From JBBQWS01 sp038210415 (lineage in GTDB: Bacteria; Actinomycetota; Actinomycetes; Prado026), in contig JBBQWS010000035.1 in the NCBI GenBank assembly GCA_038210415.1, positions 1 through 35,309 of the forward strand: a stretch of DNA of 35,309 nt. The letters run 5' to 3'. Under the pieces are notes generated by a model. The model saw only the letters and a program-made list of their open reading frames with translations. It had not been told where the DNA came from and ran no database searches. Both the position numbers and the translations under genes were made by a program. Positions 14,944-22,360 of this stretch are shown here, piece after piece (within the stretch, counting starts at the first letter, position 1; every line of letters begins with the position of its first letter).

Positions 14944-15717
14944 GTGACCGAACCCACCCCTGTGCCCCGTCGCCGCAGCACCGACAACCGGCCCGCCGAG
15001 CGGCAGAAAGGGCCGGTCCGACTGCGCCGGTCGCAAGTGCCCAGCAGCACCACCGACCAGCGGCTGCTCGACTCCCGCGGCGCCACCGACTGGGTGCACA
15101 CCGATCCGTGGCGGGTGCTGCGCATTCAGTCCGAGTTCGTCGAAGGCTTCGGCACGCTCGCCGAGCTGGGTCCGGCCATCTCGGTGTTCGGCAGCGCCCG
15201 TACCGCCAGCGACCACCCCGAGTACGCGTTCGCCGAGCGGCTCGGGGCCGAGCTGCACGCAGCGGGCTACGCCGTCATCACCGGTGGTGGCCCAGGGATC
15301 ATGGAGGCCGCGAACAAGGGGTGCTGCGAGGCCGGTGGGGTCTCCGTCGGCCTCGGCATCGAGCTGCCGTTCGAGCAGAAGATGAATGACTGGGTCGATG
15401 TCGGCATCGTGTTCCGCTACTTCTTCGCCCGCAAGACGATGTTCGTGAAATACGCGCGCGGATTCGTGGTGCTGCCCGGCGGCTTCGGCACGCTCGACGA
15501 GCTCTTCGAGGCCCTCACCCTGGTTCAGACCGGCAAGGTCACGCGGTTCCCCGTGGTGCTGGTCGGATCGAGGTACTGGGGCGGCCTGATCGACTGGCTG
15601 CGGTCGAGCCTGCTCGAAGGGGGCAAGATCAAGAGCGAGGACCTCGACCTGATCCATGTGGTCGACGACGTCGAGGAGGCGGTGCGAGCGATCCAGCGCT
15701 CGCAGGGCGGCAGGTGA
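14944..15717 (+). CDS. LOG family protein (TIGR00730), first paralogue
   Basis: 257 residues. The first 70 are basic and low in complexity (VPRRRSTDNRPAERQKG), a feature of the longer actinobacterial class. The Rossmann-like lysine-decarboxylase-type domain follows: ISVFGSARTASDHPEY, ITGGGPGIMEAANKG and the catalytic PGGFGTLDE at 178-186. Characterised LOG proteins are phosphoribohydrolases that release a base from cytokinin nucleotide monophosphates; this long subclass is less well defined and may act on other nucleotides. It overlaps the second LOG gene by four bases (GTGA), so the two are coupled. Probably leaderless. Confidence 0.9.
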   Translation: MTEPTPVPRRRSTDNRPAERQKGPVRLRRSQVPSSTTDQRLLDSRGATDWVHTDPWRVLRIQSEFVEGFGTLAELGPAISVFGSARTASDHPEYAFAERLGAELHAAGYAVITGGGPGIMEAANKGCCEAGGVSVGLGIELPFEQKMNDWVDVGIVFRYFFARKTMFVKYARGFVVLPGGFGTLDELFEALTLVQTGKVTRFPVVLVGSRYWGGLIDWLRSSLLEGGKIKSEDLDLIHVVDDVEEAVRAIQRSQGGR

Positions 15718-16283
15718 GCGGCGACCCGCGGTTCGCGCTCTGCGTCTACTGCTCGTCCAGCGAGCGGATCGAGCCGCGGTACGCCGCCCTCGCGGACGAG
15801 GTCGGCACCGAGATCGCCCGTCGTGGCTGGACCTTGGTGAGCGGTGGCGGGTCGGTGTCGATGATGGGCGCCGTCGCGAGGGCCGTCCGGGCGGCCGGCG
15901 GTCACACCCTCGGTGTCATCCCGCGCGCGCTGGCCACCCTCGAGGTCGCCGACCACGAAGCCGACGAGCTGGTCGTCACCGACGGGATGCGGGCCCGCAA
16001 GGGTGTCATGGACGAGCGCTCGGACGGGTTCCTCGCCCTGCCCGGCGGGCTCGGCACCCTCGAGGAGCTGTTCGAGGTCTGGGTGGCCCGGTCGCTCGGC
16101 ATGCACACCAAGGCGATAGTCGTGCTCGACCCGGACGGGTTGTACGACCCGATCCGTGAGCAGGTCCGGCGACTGGTCGAGCTCGGCTTCACGCGCCCGG
16201 AAGCCGCGGGGACGGTGGGCTGGGCCCGTACCCTCCCCGCGGCCTTCGCCCTGCTGGGCGACACAGGACGAACCCCCGACTAG
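15714..16283 (+). CDS. LOG family protein (TIGR00730), second paralogue
   Basis: 189 residues, the classical length of LOG cytokinin riboside-5'-monophosphate phosphoribohydrolases (compare M. tuberculosis Rv1205). It has LCVYCSSSERIEPRYAALA, VSGGGSVSMMGAVARAV, VTDGMRARKGVMDERSD and the active-site PGGLGTLEE from about residue 110; the Arg and Glu expected for catalysis are present. GTG 15714 overlaps the preceding stop. Its own TAG shares a CTAG tetranucleotide with the stop of the convergent downstream gene. The physiological substrate in bacteria outside plant hosts is uncertain. Confidence 0.92.
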   Translation: MSGDPRFALCVYCSSSERIEPRYAALADEVGTEIARRGWTLVSGGGSVSMMGAVARAVRAAGGHTLGVIPRALATLEVADHEADELVVTDGMRARKGVMDERSDGFLALPGGLGTLEELFEVWVARSLGMHTKAIVVLDPDGLYDPIREQVRRLVELGFTRPEAAGTVGWARTLPAAFALLGDTGRTPD

Positions 16284-16756
16284 GCTCCCGGCACGCCGAT
16301 CGCGATCAGCCGGGCGGTGGTGGTGCTGCCGTCCTTCGGGCCGACGACCCGCACCTGGACGCCGGAGGTGATGTCCGCCGAGGTCGCGGGCGCCTTGTCC
16401 TTGCGCACCTTGGTCTGGTCGTTGATCGTCCAGGTGACGGTGAAGCCGTCGGAGCTCTTGACCGTGACTGACGTGGTCGACACCGCGGTTACCGTGCCCT
16501 TCTGCAGCTCGACGGTCTTGACACCGTCCTTGGTCTGAACGACGAACTCCCCGTGCAGAGCGCGCGACCGCAGGCTGTGCAGCTTCTGGTGACCGGCGCC
16601 GGGCGGGTCGCCAGGGTTGGCCGACGAGCTGGCCGACGGTGACGGGCTGGCCGAGCCGGAGTCGGCGGCCATGGCCACTCCGACGCTGCCGACGCCGATG
16701 ACGCCGACCGCGGTCCAGGCTGCGACGATCGCGGCCGTACGACGCTTGCTGCTCAT
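16280..16756 (-). CDS. Secreted or membrane-anchored protein with DUF5666-like beta domain
   Basis: 158 residues from ATG 16756, with GGAGG five bases upstream. The N-terminal SKRR followed by AAIVAAWTAVGVIGVGSVGV and AMAADS is a Sec signal peptide or anchor. A Ser/Pro/Ala linker (about 33-55) leads to a small beta domain: GEFVVQTKDGVKTVELQKGT, VTAVSTTSVTVKSSDGFTVT and VQVRVVGPKDG, the OB-like pattern seen in DUF5666 proteins. The function is unknown. Its stop is overlapped by that of the second LOG gene (four bases, tail to tail). Confidence 0.75.
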   Translation of the reverse strand: MSSKRRTAAIVAAWTAVGVIGVGSVGVAMAADSGSASPSPSASSSANPGDPPGAGHQKLHSLRSRALHGEFVVQTKDGVKTVELQKGTVTAVSTTSVTVKSSDGFTVTWTINDQTKVRKDKAPATSADITSGVQVRVVGPKDGSTTTARLIAIGVPGA

Positions 16757-16810
16757 GAGGTCCTCCGAGGCTGAATGTCCGGTGCTGATGACTTCAGGGT
16801 GCTCGGGCAG

Positions 16811-16832
16811 CGTGCAGCGAGCGTGCAGCGAG
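16811..16832. repeat. Two tandem 11-bp units downstream of FolP2-like gene
   Basis: CGTGCAGCGAG occurs twice head to tail between the stop of the FolP-like gene and the secreted-protein gene. It has no obvious hairpin potential. Confidence 0.55.
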
Positions 16833-16840
16833 TGTTCGGG

Positions 16841-17722
16841 TCAGGTAAGGCCGCGTCGGGCCACGGAGGGTGGCCGGTCGCCCCTGATCGACGCCACCAT
16901 GTCCAGCGCCTGCCGGGTCTCGGCCACGTTGTGCGCCCGGAACACCCGCGCCCCGAGCCAGGCGCTCACCGACGTGGCGGCGAGGGTACCGACGAGACGT
17001 CCGCCGACCGGCAGGTCGAGGGTCTCGCCGACGAAGTCCTTGTTGGACAACGAGACCAGCACCGGCCAGCCGGTGTCGACGAGCTGGCCGAGCCGCCTGG
17101 TCGCCTCCAGCGAGTGCCGGGTGTTCTTGCCGAAGTCGTGGCCCGGGTCGATCAGGATCGACTCCCGGGCGACGCCGAGGGCGTGCGCTCGCTCGGCCAG
17201 CCCGACCGTGCGGTCGAGGATGTCGACGATCACGTCGTCGTAGGTGACCCGGTGCGGCCGGGTGCGCGGCTGCTGGCCGCCCGCGTGCGTGCACACGTAG
17301 CCGAGGCCAAGCTCAGCGGCGACGGCAGGGAGCTCGGGGTCGACCCCGCCCCAGGCGTCGTTCAGCAGGTCGGCGCCCTCGGCAGCGACCACACGGCCGA
17401 CCTCCTGCCGCCAGGTGTCGACGCTGATGACGAGCTCGGGGTACCGCGAGCGGACAGCGGCGACGAAGGACGCGGTGCGCCGGATCTCCTCGGCGGCGTC
17501 GACGGCCTGGCCCGGGCCGGCCTTGACCCCGCCGATGTCGACCAGGTCGGCCCCCTCGGCGACGGCCCGGTCGACCGCCGCGAGGGCAGCGGGGTCAGTG
17601 AACGTCGAACCCTGGTCGTAGAAGGAGTCGGGGGTGCGGTTCACGATCGCCATGACCAGGAGCCGGTCAGGGGGAAAGCTGCGCCGACCCAGACGCAGGT
17701 CGGCCGCCGGACGCGTGCTCAT
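16841..17722 (-). CDS. Dihydropteroate synthase-like protein (FolP2 type)
   Basis: 293 residues, a TIM-barrel of the dihydropteroate synthase family. MAIVNRTPDSFYDQG matches the N-terminal signature (usually MGILNVTPDSFSDGG), and VISVDTW, LLNDAWGG, ILIDPGHDFGKN and VSLSNKDFVGE (normally GxSRK) follow the barrel order. The second signature is altered: VDIGGVKAGPG instead of DIGGESTRPG, so the Ser-Thr-Arg that normally contacts pterin/pABA is absent. Mycobacterial FolP2 (Rv1207 position) has been reported to lack synthase activity, and gene position agrees, so I would not call this the housekeeping FolP. Start ATG 17722 has GAAAGG five bases upstream. Confidence 0.88.
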   Translation of the reverse strand: MSTRPAADLRLGRRSFPPDRLLVMAIVNRTPDSFYDQGSTFTDPAALAAVDRAVAEGADLVDIGGVKAGPGQAVDAAEEIRRTASFVAAVRSRYPELVISVDTWRQEVGRVVAAEGADLLNDAWGGVDPELPAVAAELGLGYVCTHAGGQQPRTRPHRVTYDDVIVDILDRTVGLAERAHALGVARESILIDPGHDFGKNTRHSLEATRRLGQLVDTGWPVLVSLSNKDFVGETLDLPVGGRLVGTLAATSVSAWLGARVFRAHNVAETRQALDMVASIRGDRPPSVARRGLT

Positions 17723-17831
17723 CGTGGCCTTTCGTCGCGAGCCGTCGGGTGTGTCGGGGGCCAGCGTGGCACGATCGTCGTCTGGTGTCCGCACGTGGGG
17801 TTGGCTGTTCCGGTGAAGGGAGCGATTCGCG

Positions 17832-18239
17832 GTGATGCTGTTCTTCGTCCTGCTGGGCATCGTGGTGCTCGGCGGGATCGCGGTCGTCGCCGCGGGCTCC
17901 GGCGACGGTCTCCGGGCCCCGGTGGTCGACCAGGCCCCGCTCGAGCTCGCGCCCGACCGACTCGTCGGCCGGCCCGACGTCGACGGCTTGAAGTTCTCGG
18001 TGGGCCTGCGCGGCTACCGCATGGACGAGGTCGATGACGTCCTCGACCGGCTGGCCGTCGACATCGAGCAGCGCGACCTCGAGATCGCGGTGCTTCGGGC
18101 GCAGGTCCACCCGACCCAGGTCGGCCGCGAACCCGCCGTCGGAGCGGCGCTCGTCGTACCCGAGGCGGTGGTGTCGGACCAGCCGACCGAACGCAACCTG
18201 TTCGTGCCGCTCGACCCCGAGGCCGGTCCCAATGCCTGA
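17832..18239 (+). CDS. Small membrane-anchored DivIVA-domain protein
   Basis: 135 residues. An N-terminal membrane helix (MLFFVLLGIVVLGGIAVVAA) is followed by FSVGLRGYRMDEVDDVLDRL, a DivIVA-type segment (FxxxxRGYxxxEVDxFL pattern) with a short coiled coil (AVDIEQRDLEIAVLRAQV) and a Pro-rich tail. Position matches the Rv1209-like gene of mycobacteria. Such proteins may localise to the membrane at curved or polar sites, which is an inference from the domain. Start is GTG 17832 or the adjacent ATG 17835, with AAGGGAG upstream. It overlaps the next gene by eight bases. Confidence 0.8.
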   Translation: MMLFFVLLGIVVLGGIAVVAAGSGDGLRAPVVDQAPLELAPDRLVGRPDVDGLKFSVGLRGYRMDEVDDVLDRLAVDIEQRDLEIAVLRAQVHPTQVGREPAVGAALVVPEAVVSDQPTERNLFVPLDPEAGPNA

Positions 18240-18723
18240 GCACGCGGCGCCGAGGCGGGTCCCGATCGTGGTCGACGTCCTGGTCGACGCGCCCGTCGAG
18301 GCGGTGTGGGCGGCGGTGACCGACTGGGAGCGCCAGTCCGACTGGATGCTGGGCACGACGGTGCGGGGCACCACTCACCGCGGCGTCGGGCTGGGCGGCG
18401 GGATCGAGGCCTGGACTGGCCTCGGCCGCGGCAACCGACGGGGTTTCGTCGACACCATGGTCATCACCGAGTGGGATCCCCCGCACCGCTGTGCCGTGCT
18501 GCACACTGGCAACGTCGTGAAGGGCACCGGCCTGTTCGAGGTGTTCGCGCTGCCTGGCGGACGCTCCAGGTTCGTCTGGTCCGAGGAGCTCGAGCTGCCC
18601 CTCGGGGTGCTCGGCCGGATCGGCTGGCCCGTAGTCCGACCCGCGATGGCGGCGGGGGTCCGCTCGTCGCTGAACAAGCTCGCCCGCGCCGTCGAGGCGG
18701 AGCAAGGTGACGGCGTCGCCTGA
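18232..18723 (+). CDS. SRPBCC (polyketide cyclase/START-like) family protein
   Basis: 163 residues from ATG 18232, which overlaps the preceding gene (ATGCCTGA). IVVDVLVDAPVEAVWAAVTD followed by WERQSDWM is the standard opening of SRPBCC proteins; later EWDPPHRCAVLHTG and RFVWSEELELPLG give the beta strands and LNKLARAVE the long C-terminal helix. The fold holds a hydrophobic ligand in a deep cavity; the ligand is unknown. It overlaps tagA by 17 bases, so DivIVA-like, SRPBCC and tagA genes form one compact operon. Confidence 0.85.
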   Translation: MPEHAAPRRVPIVVDVLVDAPVEAVWAAVTDWERQSDWMLGTTVRGTTHRGVGLGGGIEAWTGLGRGNRRGFVDTMVITEWDPPHRCAVLHTGNVVKGTGLFEVFALPGGRSRFVWSEELELPLGVLGRIGWPVVRPAMAAGVRSSLNKLARAVEAEQGDGVA

Positions 18724-19291
18724 CCTGGTCGTCGGCGACGACGGCCTGTCCCGTTGTCCCTGGGCGCTCTCCGCGCCGGACTACGTGCGCTACCACGACG
18801 AGGAGTGGGGCTGCCCGGTCCACGGTGACGACCGGCTCTTCGAACGGCTGACCCTGGAGGCCTTCCAGTCCGGCCTCTCGTGGATCACGATCCTGCGCAA
18901 GCGGGAGAGCTTCCGAGCCGCCTTCGCGGGATTCTCGTTGCCGGCGGTGGCAGCGTTCGGGCCCGCGGACCAGACCCGGCTGATGGCCGACTCGGGGATC
19001 GTCCGGAACCGGGCCAAGATCGCCGCAGCGGTGCAGAATGCCCGATCGGCGCTGGCCCTGGAGGGCGGGCTCTCGGCGTTCTTGTGGTCGTTCGGTCCCG
19101 GTCCCGGTCGTCCCTCGCCGCGGCGGCTGGCCGACATCCAGGCGGTGACGCCCGAGTCGACCGCGCTCGCCAAGGCGCTGAAGAAGCGCGGCTTCGCGTT
19201 CGTGGGGCCGACGACGGCGCACGCGTTGATGCAGGCCGTGGGCATGGTCGACGACCACCTGGTCGGTTGCTCCGCCCGCCCCGCTGGTTAG
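18707..19291 (+). CDS. tag: DNA-3-methyladenine glycosylase I
   Basis: 194 residues. It removes N3-methyladenine from alkylated DNA. CPWALSAPDYVRYHDEEWG and LTLEAFQSGLSWITILRKRE are strong family signatures; the four zinc ligands are in place: Cys in SRCPW, His in YHDEEWG and the H-x3-C pair in DDHLVGC near the C terminus. The catalytic Glu in LTLEAFQSGLSW is conserved. GTG 18707 begins inside the SRPBCC gene. Its TAG overlaps the TAA of the convergent phosphoesterase gene by the tetranucleotide TTAG. Confidence 0.95.
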   Translation: MTASPDLVVGDDGLSRCPWALSAPDYVRYHDEEWGCPVHGDDRLFERLTLEAFQSGLSWITILRKRESFRAAFAGFSLPAVAAFGPADQTRLMADSGIVRNRAKIAAAVQNARSALALEGGLSAFLWSFGPGPGRPSPRRLADIQAVTPESTALAKALKKRGFAFVGPTTAHALMQAVGMVDDHLVGCSARPAG

Positions 19292-21054
19292 AAGGGGGCC
19301 GGCAGGACGAGTTCGACGTTACGGTCCGCGGCTGAGCCGCGGCGGTCGTCCGTACGGTCCTGCCAGTCGTTGGCCGCCAGCTCGCGCGAGAGCGACGCGA
19401 GCGCGAGCGAGCCGGAACCGCTGTGCGCCGAGGCGGGCCCGGCGTGGTCGACGATCGTGCCGAAGACCGAGAGCGTGCCGTCTGCGTTATCGACGACCTC
19501 GACGGTGCGGGACTGTTGGGGCCAGTCGATGTGGGCGGCCGTGTTGAGCTCCCAGAAGCCGCCCGCAACGGCCGACCCTGTGGGGCGGACATGCGGCAGA
19601 ACCTCGTTGCGATGCGTGTGCCCGTTCACCCAGACGATCACGTTGGGGTAGCGCAGCAGCAGGTCGCGTACCTCGGGACCACCGATCCGGTCGCTGCCGG
19701 GCGGGACGTTGTCCATCGTGCCGATCGTGTGGTGGCTGAAGATTGCGATGTACCGGTCGTGGCCGGGCCCGCTCACGGGCGCTCCGGACGGCGACAGCCA
19801 GTGCCGGCTCGCCGCCTGCAGCTGGCCCTCGAGCCAGGCCAGCTGAGTGGGGTCGACCGAGCCGTCCGGTCCCCCGGCGCTGCTGACCGTGTCCAGCACG
19901 ATGCCCCGCAGGCGTCCGGCGTCGAAGGTGTAGTGCGCGGTGCCGTCCGCGAGGTTGCGGGCAGTGAACCCGTGTCCCACGGGCGTCCCGGTGGTGACGA
20001 AGTGCTCCGCCACGGTCGTCGCACGGTCGACGATCCAGCGGCCGGTGTCCGGGGTGACGAACCGGCGTCCGCCGTCGCTGAGCATCAGCTGTACGGCAGC
20101 CGGGTCCTGCTGCAGCAGGCCGACCACGAACTGCAGCTGGGTGGGCAGGGGTGCGGCAAGAATCTGCGACGGCAGCTCGGTGAGCTTCACGGGTCCGACG
20201 GCGAGCTGCTGGAACAGCGGGCTCCGCGGCACCGTGCCTTGCACCAGCCCGTCGTGGTTGCCGTACGCGGCGTACCAGGGCAGCCCCAGCCCGGTGGCGT
20301 CGAACGGCTTGCGTGCGGCGTCCAGCAGCCCCGGAACGGTCGGGAACCCGAACGTCGTGCCCGGCTGGCCGAACCCCGACCCCGGGTGCCAGTAGTACGG
20401 GTCGGCGGCGACGTCGTCCATGACGCCCTCGAACCGGGTGAGGTCGCCGGAGTCGGGCCGCACGGTTCCGCCGTCGAGAAGGTCGATGTACCAGCGGAGT
20501 TCGTTGTGCTGGCAGTTGTCGGTGTTGTCGCCGGTGACGACGGCGAACTGCAGGCGGCGCCCGGTCGCGGGGCCGCGGTGCAGCGCGCGGAGCTGGCGCA
20601 CCATCGCCTCGCCGACCTGGGCGCTGAGCAGCTCCTGCGGCCGGTACGCGCTGGTGAAGTCGGACAGCCCCGGGAACGGCAGGCTGCCGTACGCGTCGAA
20701 GAACTCGAACCGGGCCGGCGACTGGACGTCCATCACGTGCGTGTCGGTCAGCTGGGCGAACGACGCGACGACCCGCCTGGCCGCGGTCCGCCGGCCGGCG
20801 CTTCGACGGGCGAAGCCGGCAGCCAAGTCGCTGCGCACGAGGTACGGCTCGCCAGGCCCGAGCACGATCGGGGCGTACCCGCCCGCGCCGGGGGTGCCGC
20901 GGGTGAACGTGCGGGCCAGCGTGGTGGCTGCGCGGATACGTCCGGCGGTCGAGGTGGCGGCGGCTTCGGCGGAGCCGGCCCCGAGGCCGGTCACCCCCGC
21001 GACCCCGGCGGCCCCCAACGCACCCTTGAGCAGTGTCCTTCGGCTGAGCTCCAT
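19288..21054 (-). CDS. Tat-exported metallophosphoesterase (TIGR03767 family)
   Basis: 588 residues from ATG 21054 (CGGAG six bases upstream). The N-terminal SRRTLLKGALGAAGVAG with AEAAA cleavage region is a twin-arginine signal. Calcineurin-like metal motifs are in order: QLTDTHVMD (DxH), VVTGDNTDN (GDxxD), YAAYGNHDGL (GNHD), FSHHTIGTM and VNGHTHRNE (GHxH), so a binuclear metal phosphoesterase is expected outside the membrane. The family resembles the TIGR03767 actinobacterial group; the substrate is unknown. TatB, needed for such exports, is encoded 7 kb away in this window. The 137-base gap up to the PaaX gene shows no feature I can support. Confidence 0.9.
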   Translation of the reverse strand: MELSRRTLLKGALGAAGVAGVTGLGAGSAEAAATSTAGRIRAATTLARTFTRGTPGAGGYAPIVLGPGEPYLVRSDLAAGFARRSAGRRTAARRVVASFAQLTDTHVMDVQSPARFEFFDAYGSLPFPGLSDFTSAYRPQELLSAQVGEAMVRQLRALHRGPATGRRLQFAVVTGDNTDNCQHNELRWYIDLLDGGTVRPDSGDLTRFEGVMDDVAADPYYWHPGSGFGQPGTTFGFPTVPGLLDAARKPFDATGLGLPWYAAYGNHDGLVQGTVPRSPLFQQLAVGPVKLTELPSQILAAPLPTQLQFVVGLLQQDPAAVQLMLSDGGRRFVTPDTGRWIVDRATTVAEHFVTTGTPVGHGFTARNLADGTAHYTFDAGRLRGIVLDTVSSAGGPDGSVDPTQLAWLEGQLQAASRHWLSPSGAPVSGPGHDRYIAIFSHHTIGTMDNVPPGSDRIGGPEVRDLLLRYPNVIVWVNGHTHRNEVLPHVRPTGSAVAGGFWELNTAAHIDWPQQSRTVEVVDNADGTLSVFGTIVDHAGPASAHSGSGSLALASLSRELAANDWQDRTDDRRGSAADRNVELVLPAPF

Positions 21055-21191
21055 GGCGGACTCCGTTGTCGCCGGGCGACGCTCGAAGACCGTCGCGTTG
21101 GCGCTACTGAAGCAGCCCGGCGGAGGAATGTCGAGAGCCCAGCCGCACCCGCCCCCCACTCGTGTTGATCTTGACCTTTGCGTGGGACGGG

Positions 21192-21995
21192 TCAGGTGAG
21201 GCAGCGGGTCAGGAACCGGGTCGCCGCGGGCCGTAGCCGCTCGGCCTCGTCGGTGAAGAAGGCCGCAGCCCGCGTGCCGGCCCAGTCCTCGGGCAGGAGC
21301 ACTCTGGGCAGCCCGGGGTCGGCGAACAGGAACTTGCGCCACTCGTGGACGAGCCGGCTGCGAGCGGCGAACGCGTCGCGGTCGCCGTCCGGTCCGTCGA
21401 GGTCCTCGTCGCCAGGTGCGACCGCTCCGCGCTGGAGGATCTCGCCCGCGTGCTCGAGCCAGCGTTCGTACGACCGACCCAGGGCGTCGAGGTCCCAGGC
21501 GCGCTGCAGCAGGCCGGCCGGGTCGCCGTCGTAGACTGCCGTGAAGTGCTCGGCGCGAACCCCCTCGGCGTGCAGCAGCTCATCGACCTCGGTGGATGGC
21601 CGCGGTGCGATCCAGGTGGCGTCGTCGAGGAGGGCGTACCCGAGGAACGACAGTCCCGAGCGCAGCCGCTCCCGTGCCCCGCGCTCGGCGACCCGCCGGA
21701 CGACCAGCAGGTGCCAGTGGCCGTCCCACTCGGGGGCGACCCGGCGGTAGACCCGTTGCGTCGCCTCGTCGAGCCGGGTCACTGCCTTGGCGGTGAGCTC
21801 GTACCCGGCGCCCTCGGGCAGGCTCAACGGCGACAGCCAGCCCTGCCGGACCATACGGGACACGGCGGTGCGGACCGCCGGTGCCGCGATCCCCAGGGGC
21901 GCCATCAGGCGGACCAGGCCGGCAACGGGGGCGGCCCCACCGCGGGTCAGCAGGTGGTCGGCGTACAGGTCGAAGAGGGCGGATCGCGCGTTCAC
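21192..21995 (-). CDS. PaaX family transcriptional regulator
   Basis: 267 residues. The first 75 form a winged helix typical of PaaX: SALFDLYADHLLTRGGAAPV, LVRLMAPLGIAAPAVRTAVS and RMVRQGWL. The central region (WDGHWHLLVV, RERLRSGLSFLGYALLDDAT) and C-terminal region (HEWRKFLFADPGLPRVLLP) match PaaX, known as the phenylacetyl-CoA-responsive repressor of phenylacetate degradation. No phenylacetate genes are here, and PaaX-like regulators often control other functions, so the target is unknown. Start GTG 21995 is divergent from the DUF3117 gene. Confidence 0.9.
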   Translation of the reverse strand: MNARSALFDLYADHLLTRGGAAPVAGLVRLMAPLGIAAPAVRTAVSRMVRQGWLSPLSLPEGAGYELTAKAVTRLDEATQRVYRRVAPEWDGHWHLLVVRRVAERGARERLRSGLSFLGYALLDDATWIAPRPSTEVDELLHAEGVRAEHFTAVYDGDPAGLLQRAWDLDALGRSYERWLEHAGEILQRGAVAPGDEDLDGPDGDRDAFAARSRLVHEWRKFLFADPGLPRVLLPEDWAGTRAAAFFTDEAERLRPAATRFLTRCLT

Positions 21996-22085
21996 GAAGG
22001 ACAGTCTGCCGGTCTTGGTCGAAGTCAGGTCGCTGGGTGCGAGATACTGGCCTTGATCGGAACAAACGACATTAGGGAGATGACG

Positions 22086-22253
22086 ATGGCGGCCATGAAG
22101 CCGAGAACGGGCGACGGTCCGCTCGAGGTCACCAAAGAGGGACGTGGCATCGTCATGCGGGTGCCCCTCGAAGGTGGCGGACGACTCGTCGTCGAGCTGA
22201 CGCCGACTGAGGCGGGCGCCCTGGGCGACGCTCTCAAGTCAGTCGTCGGCTAG
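22086..22253 (+). CDS. DUF3117 domain protein
   Basis: 55 residues: MAAMKPRTGDGPLEVTKEG, then RGIVMRVPLEGGGRLVVELT and PTEAGALGDALKSVVG. It is nearly identical in form to the small protein conserved across actinobacteria (Rv1211 position in M. tuberculosis). Function is unknown. ATG 22086 is chosen because AGGGAG lies six bases upstream; an in-frame ATG at 22080 would be too close to it. A strong hairpin follows its stop. Confidence 0.93.
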   Translation: MAAMKPRTGDGPLEVTKEGRGIVMRVPLEGGGRLVVELTPTEAGALGDALKSVVG

Positions 22254-22273
22254 CACCTCTTTCGACGTACCAG

Positions 22274-22320
22274 ACGGCCCCGGCGCCCGATCCTGCTGAA
22301 GGATCCGGCTCCGGGGCCGT
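22274..22320 (+). terminator. Strong GC hairpin after DUF3117 gene
   Basis: ACGGCCCCGG (22274-22283) pairs with CCGGGGCCGT (22311-22320). Inside, GCC pairs with GGC and GATCC with GGATC around a seven-base loop, so the whole element folds almost end to end. No U-run follows, as is usual in high-GC actinobacteria. It begins 21 bases after the DUF3117 stop and ends 40 bases before pepA. Confidence 0.75.
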
Positions 22321-22360
22321 CGCGAATTGTGGCCCTCCCGCCTGCCGAAAGGTCGTCGCC

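Noticed and set aside
19423..21168. 581-codon plus-strand frame opposite the metallophosphoesterase
   Set aside because: Composition of a shadow frame; the minus strand carries all five metal-binding motifs and a Tat signal.
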